From Myxococcus fulvus (lineage in GTDB: Bacteria; Myxococcota; Myxococcia; Myxococcales; Myxococcaceae): a DNA stretch of 64,000 bases. Location of the stretch: NCBI RefSeq assembly GCF_900111765.1, contig NZ_FOIB01000008.1, forward strand, positions 434,001-498,000, read 5' to 3'. Position numbers and translations under genes: made by a program. A model generated the notes under the pieces. That model had not been told where the DNA came from. It made no database searches and saw only the letters and a program-made list of their open reading frames with translations. Positions 1 through 7,775 of the stretch are shown piece after piece; positions within the stretch are counted from its first letter, which is position 1; the number at the start of each line of letters is the position of its first letter.

Positions 1-1
1 G

Positions 2-1003
2 ACGGACACGGCGCTCATCCACGTGGCGGCGTTGGACGCGGGGGCATTCGCGGATGATTCGACGCACCGGATGCTGCGTCAGGCGCGGGCGGGGGACACG
101 GAGCTGGTGGTGCTCGCGTACAACCTGCCGACGGACGTCGAGCGTCGGGGCTTCGTGCAGTTCGTGTTCGAGGACGTGGCCATCGAGGTGGCTGGGGTTC
201 CGGTGCGTTCGGTGGCCGTGGTGGAGAACACGGGGAACCTGACGGTGGAGCCGACGCGGCTGACGCCGGTGCCGGCGAACGTCGCGCCCGGCCTGCCGCC
301 CATCCTTCCGCAGCCGACGGCGACGGGAGGCAGCGGCCTGGCGACGGGGACGTCCGTGTCCGCGCCGGAGGTGGGGACGCCCGGGGGCAGTCGGGTGTTC
401 GTGGGCGGGGGGCAGGGCGGCACGGTGGTGCAGGGTGGCGCCACGGTGGGGACGGGGACGGCCGACGTGACGGCGCCCGAGGCGCCCGCGGTGGTGAGTG
501 GCGGCTTCCCCACGAGCGTGGTGGCGGAGCCGCCGGTGAACATCTCGGGGGTGACATTGGGGACGCCGACGACGAGCCCGACGCTCGCGGCGGAGGGTGT
601 GCTGACGACGGGCGCGTCGCCGGTGGGGACGGCGCCTGGGTTCTTCGGCTCCTCGGGGACGACGTCGAGTCTGGCGACGACGGGGTCGTTCTCGGTGCCG
701 GTGCCCTCCGTGACGACGCCGAGCTTCGATGCGTTCCTGGGGACGTCGCAGGTGAGCCCGGGGATCCTCGCGACGGCGCCTCCGCTCAATGCGGCGCCAG
801 GCTCACCGCCGCCGGGGCTGCTCGGAACGCCCACGCCGCTCAACGCCGCGCCCGCGCCGCCGCTCTTCGGGTCTCCCACGCCGTTGAACGCGGGGTCCGC
901 CACGACGCTGCCCGCGACGCCCGCTCCGGCCAATGCGACGCCCGCCCCGGCCAGTGCTGTGCCCGCGACGTCGGCGCCAGGCGGCGCGGCTCCGGCGAAC
1001 TGA
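2..1003 (+). CDS. C-terminal part of a Pro/Ala/Thr-rich protein (partial)
   Basis: The frame is open from the first full codon of the window, so the true start lies upstream. 333 residues remain. The first ~85 look folded, rich in Val, Leu and Glu. The other ~245 are dominated by Gly, Thr, Pro, Ala and Ser and look disordered. The last ~75 residues carry a degenerate repeat built on the word PLNA, at DNA positions near 782, 835 and 880. No catalytic motif, membrane segment or lipobox is visible in what remains. The minus strand is also open here, but only because of third-position GC bias. Function is unknown. The tail could be a flexible linker or a surface-exposed stalk. Confidence 0.7.
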   Translation, partial: TDTALIHVAALDAGAFADDSTHRMLRQARAGDTELVVLAYNLPTDVERRGFVQFVFEDVAIEVAGVPVRSVAVVENTGNLTVEPTRLTPVPANVAPGLPPILPQPTATGGSGLATGTSVSAPEVGTPGGSRVFVGGGQGGTVVQGGATVGTGTADVTAPEAPAVVSGGFPTSVVAEPPVNISGVTLGTPTTSPTLAAEGVLTTGASPVGTAPGFFGSSGTTSSLATTGSFSVPVPSVTTPSFDAFLGTSQVSPGILATAPPLNAAPGSPPPGLLGTPTPLNAAPAPPLFGSPTPLNAGSATTLPATPAPANATPAPASAVPATSAPGGAAPAN

Positions 1004-1040
1004 GGCGAGGGTCGGTGACGACGTGCGGGCGCACCGCGAG

Positions 1041-1251
1041 CGTTTGTTGCTCGCGGTGCTGCTCCGTGAAAGCGGTTGTGACCTGTGCATCCGCCTCGCG
1101 GCGCAGGCGGGCGACGGCTTGGTGTCGACGTGACAAGGCGAATCGAGAGAGGTCGTCGCTCGCATTGCTCCTATGCGAGCACGGTCGTGGCCCGCGCATC
1201 CGCCTCGCGCGTGAGCAGGCAAAGGCTCGGCGTCGACGTGACAGGAGTGAG
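1041..1251. repeat. Imperfect tandem duplication, about 100 bp per unit
   Basis: Two diverged copies (about 1041-1140 and 1154-1251) share the order of several blocks: a TTGCTCGC/TCGCTCGC start, the identical GCATCCGCCTCGCG (1087-1100 and 1196-1209) and the identical GTCGACGTGACA (1124-1135 and 1232-1243). The offset is 108-109 bp, which is not a multiple of three overall, so the duplication does not look coding. This region fills most of the 293 bases between the first gene and the next real gene, and I see nothing else in it. Confidence 0.6.
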
Positions 1252-1296
1252 CAGCTTCAACGCGGCGTTGGGTGCGCGACAGTGTGGTGTCGGTGG

Positions 1297-1659
1297 TCAG
1301 CGGACTCGCGAGGGCGCGCCCTGATGCGCCATCGCGGCCGCCTGGGCCAATCGCTTGCGAATCTGGACGACGACGTCGTGCAGCTCGTCGAGCCGCTCGA
1401 GGACGCGAAGGTCATCCCCGGTGTTGATGAGGTTCACCGGTGACAGCGTCGCGCCGCGTAACGTGCTCAACACGTCGTGGAAGTGCGCTTCCACGTCACC
1501 GAGTGCATCCAGCCCTTCCCTCAAGTCATCCTCGAGCAGGTCGACGAGCACCGCCGCGTCGGTGCGAGCGGGGAGCGCGCGGGCGAGGCGTTCGGTGGCC
1601 ACTCGGACCGGGTCGGCCTGGCGCGAGAGCACGGGGGCGGCGAGGGCGAGAGGGGGCAT
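1297..1659 (-). CDS. Hypothetical protein, helical, 120 aa
   Basis: I do not recognise this protein. It is mostly Leu, Val, Asp and Glu in a heptad-like pattern (for example VLVDLLEDDLREGL and LERLDELHDVVVQIRKRL), which suggests two or three long helices or a coiled coil. No signal peptide or metal motif is visible. The ATG at 1659 is preferred; a GTG at 1686 would add nine residues. It lies 60 bp downstream of the NmrA-type oxidoreductase gene on the same strand, so the two may be co-transcribed. Confidence 0.55.
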   Translation of the reverse strand: MPPLALAAPVLSRQADPVRVATERLARALPARTDAAVLVDLLEDDLREGLDALGDVEAHFHDVLSTLRGATLSPVNLINTGDDLRVLERLDELHDVVVQIRKRLAQAAAMAHQGAPSRVR

Positions 1660-1719
1660 GGGCTCGACGCTACAGGCCCGTAGCACCTCGTCAATTTTCC
1701 CGCCCCCGCGCCTCGGCCC

Positions 1720-2619
1720 TCAGCTGCCCTTCGCCGCGAACGCCTCTCGATGGGCCGACAGGAAATGGCTGACGCTGACGGGCGCCTGACCCGTGAGGTC
1801 CGCGATGGCCGAGGTCACTCCGCTCATGCGCCCCTGCGCCACCGCCACATCGAACGATGCGTAGGCCGCCGCCAACGGCGCGGGAAACCCATGCGCCACC
1901 AGGCCTGATGCCAGACTCGCCGCGTCCACGGCGACGTACTCAACCGGCCGCCCCGACAACTCACTCGCGAACCGCGCCAGCTCCGCCTGCGTCACCGCCG
2001 ACGGCCCGGTGACTTCCAACACACGCTGTCCCTCATACGTGGAGGTGAGCGCCGCCACCGCCGCCCGGGCGCAGTCCTCGCGCGTGACATACGCCGTGGC
2101 CCCTGTTCCCGTGGCCGAGACGAGTCGCCCCTGCGCGACGGCCTGGGGCAGGCTGTGCAAGAGCATCTCCATGTAGATGTTGTTGCGCAGCACGGTGAAG
2201 CCCAGTCCGCTCGCCGCCAGCGCCTGCTCCGTGGCCCAGTGGTCCTTGGCCAGCGTGATGGGCGAGTCGGGCTCCGGCCGCGTCAGCGACGTGTAGACGA
2301 CGTGCTTCACGCCCACGCGTCGAGCGGCCTCCACGGCATGGCGATGCTGGGTGATTCGGCGGCCAGGGACATCGAGCGAGTCCGTGCTGACGAGCAACAG
2401 TCGCTCCGCGCCGGCGAAGGCCACGTCCAGCGTCGACGCGTCATCGAAGTCCGCCTTGCGCACCACGACACCGCGCGCCGTCAGGTCCGCGAGCTTCGAC
2501 GGCTCGCGCGTGGTGACGATGAGAGGCCCCTTGCTGGCCTCGAGCAGCAACTCCACGACGCGGCGGCCCAGGTGGCCGGAGGCGCCGGTGACGAGCAGGG
2601 TGGGGGATGTGGCCGTCAT
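1720..2619 (-). CDS. NmrA/QorB-type NAD(P)H-binding oxidoreductase
   Basis: The protein is a 299-residue atypical short-chain dehydrogenase of the NmrA/QorB type. The Rossmann nucleotide-binding motif TGASGHLGRRV sits at the N terminus. It is followed by the TTREPSK segment, typical of NADP-specific members, and the conserved VVYTSLTRPEPDSP stretch in mid-protein. Family members act as NAD(P)H:quinone oxidoreductases or as redox-sensing regulators; which applies here cannot be read from sequence. The start is placed at the ATG at 2619, beginning MTATSP. An in-frame upstream extension to 2661 would run into the shared control region. The gene is divergent from a LysR-type regulator, which is a common arrangement for a regulator and its target. 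Confidence 0.88.
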   Translation of the reverse strand: MTATSPTLLVTGASGHLGRRVVELLLEASKGPLIVTTREPSKLADLTARGVVVRKADFDDASTLDVAFAGAERLLLVSTDSLDVPGRRITQHRHAVEAARRVGVKHVVYTSLTRPEPDSPITLAKDHWATEQALAASGLGFTVLRNNIYMEMLLHSLPQAVAQGRLVSATGTGATAYVTREDCARAAVAALTSTYEGQRVLEVTGPSAVTQAELARFASELSGRPVEYVAVDAASLASGLVAHGFPAPLAAAYASFDVAVAQGRMSGVTSAIADLTGQAPVSVSHFLSAHREAFAAKGS

Positions 2620-2727
2620 GTGAATCTCCAGAGCGAGGGAGCGACATTGGCTCCGGCTCATGGGTAGCGCCGCGCGGCAATCTGCACAATGCGGCCCGCT
2701 GGAGCATACTGTTCCCCAGGAGGAACA
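2620..2727. promoter_or_regulatory. Divergent control region of the NmrA and LysR genes
   Basis: The 108 bp between the two divergent starts must hold both promoters. It contains an inverted repeat GGAGC-N7-GCTCC (2638-2654) and a related half-site GGAGC at 2701-2705. LysR-type regulators usually bind such a shared region. I could not pick out a clear T-N11-A operator, so the exact site is inference. Confidence 0.4.
2710..2727 (+). promoter_or_regulatory. Hairpin enclosing the ribosome binding site of the LysR gene
   Basis: TGTTCC (2710-2715) and GGAACA (2722-2727) form perfect inverted arms around CCAGGA. The Shine-Dalgarno AGGAGG (2718-2723) lies in the loop and 3' arm, directly before the ATG at 2728. 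As DNA this could be an operator; as RNA it could partly hide the ribosome binding site. Confidence 0.4.
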
Positions 2728-3621
2728 ATGGACCTGAACCAGCTCACCCTCTTCGTCGCCGTCGCCGAGGGCGCCAGCTTCTCCAGCGCGGCGAAGAAGC
2801 TGGGTCTGCCGAAGTCATCGGTGAGCCGTGGCATCGCCCGCCTGGAGTCCTCGCTCGGTGTGCAGCTCATCCACCGCACCACGCGCCGGGTGTCACTCAG
2901 CACCGCGGGACAAGCGCTCTACGAGCGGGTGTCACCGATGCTGCTCGCGCTGCGCAAGTCCGTGGGAGAGCTGCCGGAGTTGGAGGAGGAGCCGTCAGGC
3001 GTGTTGCGACTGACGTCGGTGGTGGACTGGGGGACCACGGTGCTCGCGGAGGTCATCACCCGCTTCGTGGCGCGCTACCCCGCCGTGAAGGTGGACCTGC
3101 ACCTGGACAATCGCGTCGTGGACCTGGTGGCCGAGGGCTTCGATGCCGCGCTGCGACTGGCCATCGCCCCGTTGAAGGACTCCTCGCTGCGAGCCCGCCG
3201 CCTCGGGGTGCTCTCGCTGCGGCTCTATGCCTCGCCGGCGTATCTCGCGCGCCGGGGCACGCCGCGCCATCCTCGCGAGCTCTCCAGCCACACCTGGGTG
3301 TCCTTCCGTTCCCCCAAGCCCTTCCGGCTCGTGGGGCCCGGCGAGACACTCCTCATGCCGCAGGATGGCGCCATCGTCTGCGACGACATGTTCTTCATGC
3401 GGGAGGCGCTTCGTCAGGGCGCGGGCGTCGGCTTCCTGCCGACGATGCTCGCGGAGCAGGAGGTCGCGGAGGGGCGACTCGTCGCGCTGCTGCCGAAGTG
3501 GAGCATGCCCGCCGGCAGCGTGTGGTTCGTCTCCACCGCGGAGCGGCACATGCCTCGCAAGGTCGCCGCCTTCCGCGACTTCCTCCTCGAGACGCTGAAG
3601 CAGCGCTCCTTCCCGATGTGA
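2728..3621 (+). CDS. LysR-type transcriptional regulator
   Basis: This is a 297-residue LysR-family regulator. The N-terminal winged helix-turn-helix begins MDLNQLTLFVAVAEGASFSS and contains the usual AKKLGLPKSSVSRGIARLE recognition region. A periplasmic-binding-protein-like effector domain fills residues ~90-295. The lengths of both domains are normal for the family, of the CrgA/AaeR-like subgroup that often controls an adjacent divergent oxidoreductase gene. The start is fixed by AGGAGG four bases upstream of the ATG. The likely target is the divergent NmrA-type gene, plus its own gene by autoregulation; this is inferred from the layout. Confidence 0.92.
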   Translation: MDLNQLTLFVAVAEGASFSSAAKKLGLPKSSVSRGIARLESSLGVQLIHRTTRRVSLSTAGQALYERVSPMLLALRKSVGELPELEEEPSGVLRLTSVVDWGTTVLAEVITRFVARYPAVKVDLHLDNRVVDLVAEGFDAALRLAIAPLKDSSLRARRLGVLSLRLYASPAYLARRGTPRHPRELSSHTWVSFRSPKPFRLVGPGETLLMPQDGAIVCDDMFFMREALRQGAGVGFLPTMLAEQEVAEGRLVALLPKWSMPAGSVWFVSTAERHMPRKVAAFRDFLLETLKQRSFPM

Positions 3622-3641
3622 GGCCGGGCGCGGAGACGCCC

Positions 3642-4979
3642 TCAGAGCGAGCCGAGGAACTTGAGCACCGCGGCGCGGTCATCGGCGGACAGACGGTGGA
3701 AGCCGTCGCGCGCGGTGAGCGCCTCGCCGCCATGCCACAGCACCGCCTCTTCAATCGTCCGGGCCCGGCCATCGTGCAGAAAGCCGGAGTAGGGCAGCAC
3801 CGTGTGCGTCAGCCCCAGGCCCCACAGCGCGGGCGTGCGCCACTCCGTCCCGGTGGCCGCGCCATCCGGCCGGCCGTCCGCGAGCTCCGGCCCCATGTCG
3901 TGCAGCAACATGTCCGTGTACGGATGGATGCGCTGGAAGGCGAGCTCCTCGTAGGCAGCCTCGCCCGTCTCCAGCGTCTCGCGGTGGCAGGACTCGCAGC
4001 CCAGCGTGCGGAACAGCTTCTCGCCGCGCTGGACGGCGGGGTCCTCCAGCGCGGTGCGCGCGGGGACACCGAGCGACTCGGAATAGAAGACGGCCGCCTG
4101 CAGGATGTCGGTGGTGATTTCGTGCGTCCCGTCCGGCTCCGGGAAGAGCGGGCTGCTGATGCCCATGTCGTTGAAGTACGCCTCCGCGGACTGCTGCAAG
4201 AGGTGCGGGCTGTTCGCCTTCCACCCGAAGCGCCCGGGCAGGAGCGTGCGCAGCGCCACGTCCCAGACCTCGTTCAAGCGTCCGGAGATGCCGTCACCGT
4301 CCCGGTCATCCGGGTCCTCGAGCGCGCGCAGCGCCTCGATGGGAACGGCCTCCAGCAGCCCCAGTCCGAAGACAGGTGGCGGAAGCCGCAGCGACATCAT
4401 CATGTCCTCCGGCAGCGCCGAGCCATCCGACTTGACGATGCGCACGTTCGGCGAGCGCAGCGTGTACGGCGTGCCGTCCGCGTACTGTCCGGTGCGCTCC
4501 ACCCACGACAGCGTGAGCGAGGCCGGCGGCACCTGGCCGTAGATGGACTGGTCGCGCACCTGGAGCCCCAGTCCGGGCACTGGCACGGCGCCGTGGGGAT
4601 GGTCGGGCATGCCTTCCGGCAGGCTCACGCGCACGAGGAGCTGGGTGCGCTGCGCGGTGGGCCCCATCACCGGCATGCCGCGCCCGTTGCGCAGGTGACA
4701 GCCGTTGCAGGAGACGTTGTTGTACGTGGGCCCGAGCCCCGGGTTCACCCGCGAGGGCGCCGGGACGAAGATGGCCGCGAACGCCGCGTCGCCCGCACGG
4801 TGCAGCCGGTCGTACTCGGGTCGCAGGTTCGCGGCCGGCTGGGCGAACGCCTGCGACGTGCGGTTGTCGACGGTGGTGGCCCCGCCCGCCCTCGGTGGCT
4901 CCAGGGGCACCATCGGCGCCTCCTCACCACAACCGGCGGACCACAGCAGCAGGGCTCCCAGCATCACCGCACGTCGCAT
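3642..4979 (-). CDS. Di-heme oxidoreductase lipoprotein (DHOR/DUF1111 family)
   Basis: This 445-residue exported protein belongs to the di-heme oxidoreductase (DUF1111) family, distantly related to MauG and bacterial cytochrome c peroxidases. It has two c-type heme sites: CNGCH in the N-terminal half and CESCH in the C-terminal half. The signal peptide ends in a lipobox (LWSAGC), so it should be a lipoprotein. Other family features are GLGLLEAVP in the middle and TPALWGLGLT near the end. The ATG at 4979 is preferred; a GTG at 4988 would add three residues. It is the third gene of a minus-strand operon after a beta-barrel protein and an imelysin. Imelysin/di-heme gene pairs are a known association linked to iron uptake, with the oxidoreductase a likely partner in handling metal redox state. 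Confidence 0.9.
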   Translation of the reverse strand: MRRAVMLGALLLWSAGCGEEAPMVPLEPPRAGGATTVDNRTSQAFAQPAANLRPEYDRLHRAGDAAFAAIFVPAPSRVNPGLGPTYNNVSCNGCHLRNGRGMPVMGPTAQRTQLLVRVSLPEGMPDHPHGAVPVPGLGLQVRDQSIYGQVPPASLTLSWVERTGQYADGTPYTLRSPNVRIVKSDGSALPEDMMMSLRLPPPVFGLGLLEAVPIEALRALEDPDDRDGDGISGRLNEVWDVALRTLLPGRFGWKANSPHLLQQSAEAYFNDMGISSPLFPEPDGTHEITTDILQAAVFYSESLGVPARTALEDPAVQRGEKLFRTLGCESCHRETLETGEAAYEELAFQRIHPYTDMLLHDMGPELADGRPDGAATGTEWRTPALWGLGLTHTVLPYSGFLHDGRARTIEEAVLWHGGEALTARDGFHRLSADDRAAVLKFLGSL

Positions 4980-5006
4980 GGCGTTCACCTGGCCTGACTT
5001 CCTACA

Positions 5007-6110
5007 TCACTTCGACAGCAGGGGCAGGACCTCGCCCTGGAAGGTGTCGTGCAGGGCGCGGATGGCCTCCTGCGCGGCGGCGATCTTCGGGCGCTCCGTC
5101 TCGTCACGGATGGAGTCACGGAACGGCTCGCGGACGGCGGCCAGGGCGCTGATGGAGCCGGCGATCTGCTGGCGGATCTTCGCGTCGAGCGCGCTGTCCA
5201 CGCCCACCACGTCACGCAGCGACGTGCCCGTCTTGGCCCCGCCCTGCTGGTGACCCAGGTACGCGTTCTCCACGCTGCGGATGTTGTTGGTGAAGTCCTC
5301 GAGCGAGTTGTACGCGAACTGGCTCTCCACCACGTCCGGGTCCTTGGTGTCGTAGGGCTCGGCGATCTTCCCGTTGGCGACCTCGTCCAGGATGGTGGTG
5401 ATGCCACCGACGATCTCCTGGGCGGCGGCCTCCACGGACGGATACGCGGTGTTGCCGGACTGACCCGCCGTCGCGAGCGTGTCACGGAACGGCGGGTTGC
5501 CGTCGTGCGCCTGCGCCCATGCGCCGTGCAGCAGCTGGCCCACGGCCTTGAGCTCCGCGGACAGGGCCGTGACGTACTCCAGCTCGCGGGGCGTCAGCTG
5601 CGCGACCGTCTTGGTGCCGCCATCGCCGTAGATGAGGTACTCCAGCGTGTGGAAGCCCTTCTGCTCGTTCTTGAGGTTGCTCACGTACTGCTGCGTGAGG
5701 GCGTCGTTGTTGGCCAGCACCGCCTCCAGCTCGGTGTGGCTGACCGGCCAGCTGTCCAGCGCCGGGTCATAGCCGAAGCTGTCCACGGGGCCGAAGAGGA
5801 AGCCCTCGCTCTGCTCCCAGGGGATGCGCGCCGCGCGCCAGGCCGCCTTGGCCGCCGTCAGCTTCTCCGCCGTGGGCGCCGTCGCGAGCGCGACGCAGGC
5901 CGCGTCCAGCTCCGTCAGCCGCGTGGCCAGTCGCGCATAGGTCGGCACCACGACCTTGTCCGCGAACGTGACGACGAGCTCCGTGGTGACCTTGGAGTCA
6001 CCCTCGTTGGGGGTGTCGGAATCATCATCGCCGCAGGCCGCGAGGAACAGCGAGCCGGTGAGGAGCGCGGGCGCGAGCGCCAGACGCAGGGGCAGGGACG
6101 TACGCTTCAT
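5007..6110 (-). CDS. Imelysin-family periplasmic lipoprotein
   Basis: The protein is a 367-residue imelysin (peptidase M75-like) protein. The signal peptide ends in a lipobox (LFLAAC), followed by an Asp-rich tether (GDDDSDTPNEGDS). The hallmark GxHxxE motif is present as GFHTLEYLIYG, and the conserved WEQSEGFLFGPVD segment precedes it. Imelysins such as the IrpA and EfeO-like proteins act in iron acquisition. Despite the peptidase label the fold has no demonstrated protease activity in most members. The gene lies 27 bp upstream of the di-heme oxidoreductase gene and 43 bp downstream of the barrel gene, so the three are probably one transcript. Confidence 0.93.
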   Translation of the reverse strand: MKRTSLPLRLALAPALLTGSLFLAACGDDDSDTPNEGDSKVTTELVVTFADKVVVPTYARLATRLTELDAACVALATAPTAEKLTAAKAAWRAARIPWEQSEGFLFGPVDSFGYDPALDSWPVSHTELEAVLANNDALTQQYVSNLKNEQKGFHTLEYLIYGDGGTKTVAQLTPRELEYVTALSAELKAVGQLLHGAWAQAHDGNPPFRDTLATAGQSGNTAYPSVEAAAQEIVGGITTILDEVANGKIAEPYDTKDPDVVESQFAYNSLEDFTNNIRSVENAYLGHQQGGAKTGTSLRDVVGVDSALDAKIRQQIAGSISALAAVREPFRDSIRDETERPKIAAAQEAIRALHDTFQGEVLPLLSK

Positions 6111-6153
6111 GACTGACCTTTCGTTGGGGGTAGGGGGACGCGGCGGGGCCGCG

Positions 6154-7641
6154 TCAGTAGTTGAAGCCGGTGGCGAGGCGCAGGGTGTTCTCCGGCCGGA
6201 AGGCGTTGGAGCCCATGCGGCGGTGCCCGAAGTCGAGCTTCGCGTACACCGTGTTCAGCAGGTTGTAGGCCACGCCCACCGTGTAGATGGTGCGGCGGAA
6301 GCGAGGGTTGTCGTACAGCTCCTCGCGCGGCTTGAACTGCGTGTCCACGTAGTCGTAGCGGACGAACGGGAACAGGTGGTGCGAGTTGCTCAGGCCCACC
6401 ACCGACGCGATGTCGTAGCCGAGCTCTCCCCACGCGGCCAACGCGTTGTCGGACACCGGCGTGCGCATCACGCCCAACAGGTTCGACAGGCGTGCGTTGC
6501 GCTGCGAGACGAGCTCCGCGTTCTTCAGGTGGCCGTACATCACCATGCCCTTCGCGCTCCACGGGCCCTTGGCCACGGACAGGTGCACGTCCAGCAGCGT
6601 CAGCGGCGCGGACACGTAGCCGCACGGGGCGACCTCGCGATCATTCGCCTCCTCGCAGCTCTTCACCAGGTCCGCCTTGGGGCGGTTGCGCGTGGTGTCG
6701 CCGTGGTAGGCGGACACGCCGAAGATGAACCCGTCGAAGTGCGTGACGTCCGCGCGGAAGACCAGGGCCATGTCCGTGGCGCGCTGCACCTCGAAGCGGC
6801 GCTGGTGACCGCCCACCGCCCACAGCTGCGAGCTGAAGCCCGTGGAGTCCAGGCCGTTGACCAGCTGCCCCGTCAGCCGCAGGCCCCAGGGGAACTTGTA
6901 GCGCAGCCGCAGGCCCATCTCGTCCCACGTGTTGGGGATGATGCCCGTCTCCGCCTCGTCGCGGATGGTGCCCAGGTAGTCGGTGGGGCGCGAGAACTCG
7001 CTCAGCGTGCCCACCGCCACGTAGAAGCGGCCCACCGCGAGCGCCGCGTGGTCGCCGAGCTTCTTCGAGATGTAGAGCTCCTCGACCAGGATTTCTCCAC
7101 CCTTGTCGAGCTCCTGGTCGAACTCGCCGAACTCCTCGTACTCGAGCTCCATCGCGGTGCCGGTGCCGCCGTGCTCGAACTCGACCTCCACCTCCACCTC
7201 GAGCCCGTAGTCCGGCAGCGCGCCCTTCATCTCCAGCACGAAGCGCGTGGTGTCGAACTCCAGCCGCGAGTCGCGCTGCGCGCCACCCGTGCGGTTCTGG
7301 TTCAACCCGTAGTTGTGGTAGCCGAACAGCAGCTCACCGTAGGCCGTGACGAACGTGTCGATCTTCGGCCGCGCCCGGCTCAGGGCCGCGGGAGCAGGCG
7401 CCGCGGTGACGGGCGCGGGCTCCTTGGCGGCGGGAGACGGCGGCGGCTGCGCGGGCTCCTCGGCCGACGGAGCCGGGGACGAGGGCTCCTCGGGCGCGGG
7501 CGCCACGGGCGAATCACTCGGCTGTGCGGCGGAGACCACCGGAGCACCGGCCGAATCCTGGGCGCGGGCCACCGTCGTGGAGAGCAGCAGGGTGGAACAG
7601 AGCAGGAACGACGACGAGACGAGACAAGAGCGTGGGCGCAT
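6154..7641 (-). CDS. Predicted outer-membrane beta-barrel (porin-like) protein
   Basis: This 495-residue protein has a signal peptide (MRPRSC..., cleavage near VARAQ), then a Pro/Ala/Glu-rich linker of ~60 residues, then a long stretch of alternating aromatic and polar residues ending in ATGFNY. That pattern is typical of a Gram-negative outer-membrane barrel with an aromatic last residue. A strongly acidic loop follows the first strands (EVEVEVEFEHGG). The start is placed at the ATG at 7641 because a signal peptide begins there; upstream in-frame codons run into the promoter. As first gene of the barrel-imelysin-di-heme operon it is a reasonable candidate for the outer-membrane entry or binding component. 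I cannot assign a substrate. Confidence 0.75.
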   Translation of the reverse strand: MRPRSCLVSSSFLLCSTLLLSTTVARAQDSAGAPVVSAAQPSDSPVAPAPEEPSSPAPSAEEPAQPPPSPAAKEPAPVTAAPAPAALSRARPKIDTFVTAYGELLFGYHNYGLNQNRTGGAQRDSRLEFDTTRFVLEMKGALPDYGLEVEVEVEFEHGGTGTAMELEYEEFGEFDQELDKGGEILVEELYISKKLGDHAALAVGRFYVAVGTLSEFSRPTDYLGTIRDEAETGIIPNTWDEMGLRLRYKFPWGLRLTGQLVNGLDSTGFSSQLWAVGGHQRRFEVQRATDMALVFRADVTHFDGFIFGVSAYHGDTTRNRPKADLVKSCEEANDREVAPCGYVSAPLTLLDVHLSVAKGPWSAKGMVMYGHLKNAELVSQRNARLSNLLGVMRTPVSDNALAAWGELGYDIASVVGLSNSHHLFPFVRYDYVDTQFKPREELYDNPRFRRTIYTVGVAYNLLNTVYAKLDFGHRRMGSNAFRPENTLRLATGFNY

Positions 7642-7671
7642 CGGAGCGGCGCGCACCCTACGCTCGTGATT

Positions 7672-7694
7672 TTGATTTTGCAAACCAGAATCAA
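7672..7694 (-). promoter_or_regulatory. AT-rich inverted repeat upstream of the barrel-imelysin operon
   Basis: TTGATT (7672-7677) and AATCAA (7689-7694) form perfect arms separated by 11 bases, in a conspicuously AT-rich patch (7666-7710) of otherwise GC-rich DNA. It lies 31-53 bp upstream of the first operon gene. This is a plausible promoter/operator. It resembles a metal-regulator site only loosely, so binding by Fur or another regulator is inference. Confidence 0.4.
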
Positions 7695-7701
7695 TTTCGG
7701 T

Positions 7702-7739
7702 TCAAAGTGAAAGGCCCGGGAACTCCGTCCACCGGGCCT
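7702..7739 (-). terminator. Rho-independent terminator of the DUF3108-DUF4091 operon
   Basis: AGGCCCGG (7712-7719) pairs with CCGGGCCT (7732-7739). Read on the minus strand, the hairpin is followed by TTTCACTTT. It sits ~40 bp after the last gene of the operon and just before the next operon's promoter. Confidence 0.7.
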
Positions 7740-7775
7740 CTCCTGAACCGTGTCTTCTTTCTCAGCGGCTGATGC

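Noticed and set aside
803-1222. A 139-residue minus-strand frame over the end of the first gene and the repeats
   Set aside because: Arg-rich noise composition, no ribosome site and no conserved-looking segment.
1041-1251. CRISPR array
   Set aside because: There are only two diverged units, with no short identical repeats or uniform spacers.
2620-2727. A precise LysR T-N11-A operator
   Set aside because: Several loose matches exist in this short GC-rich stretch and none stands out.
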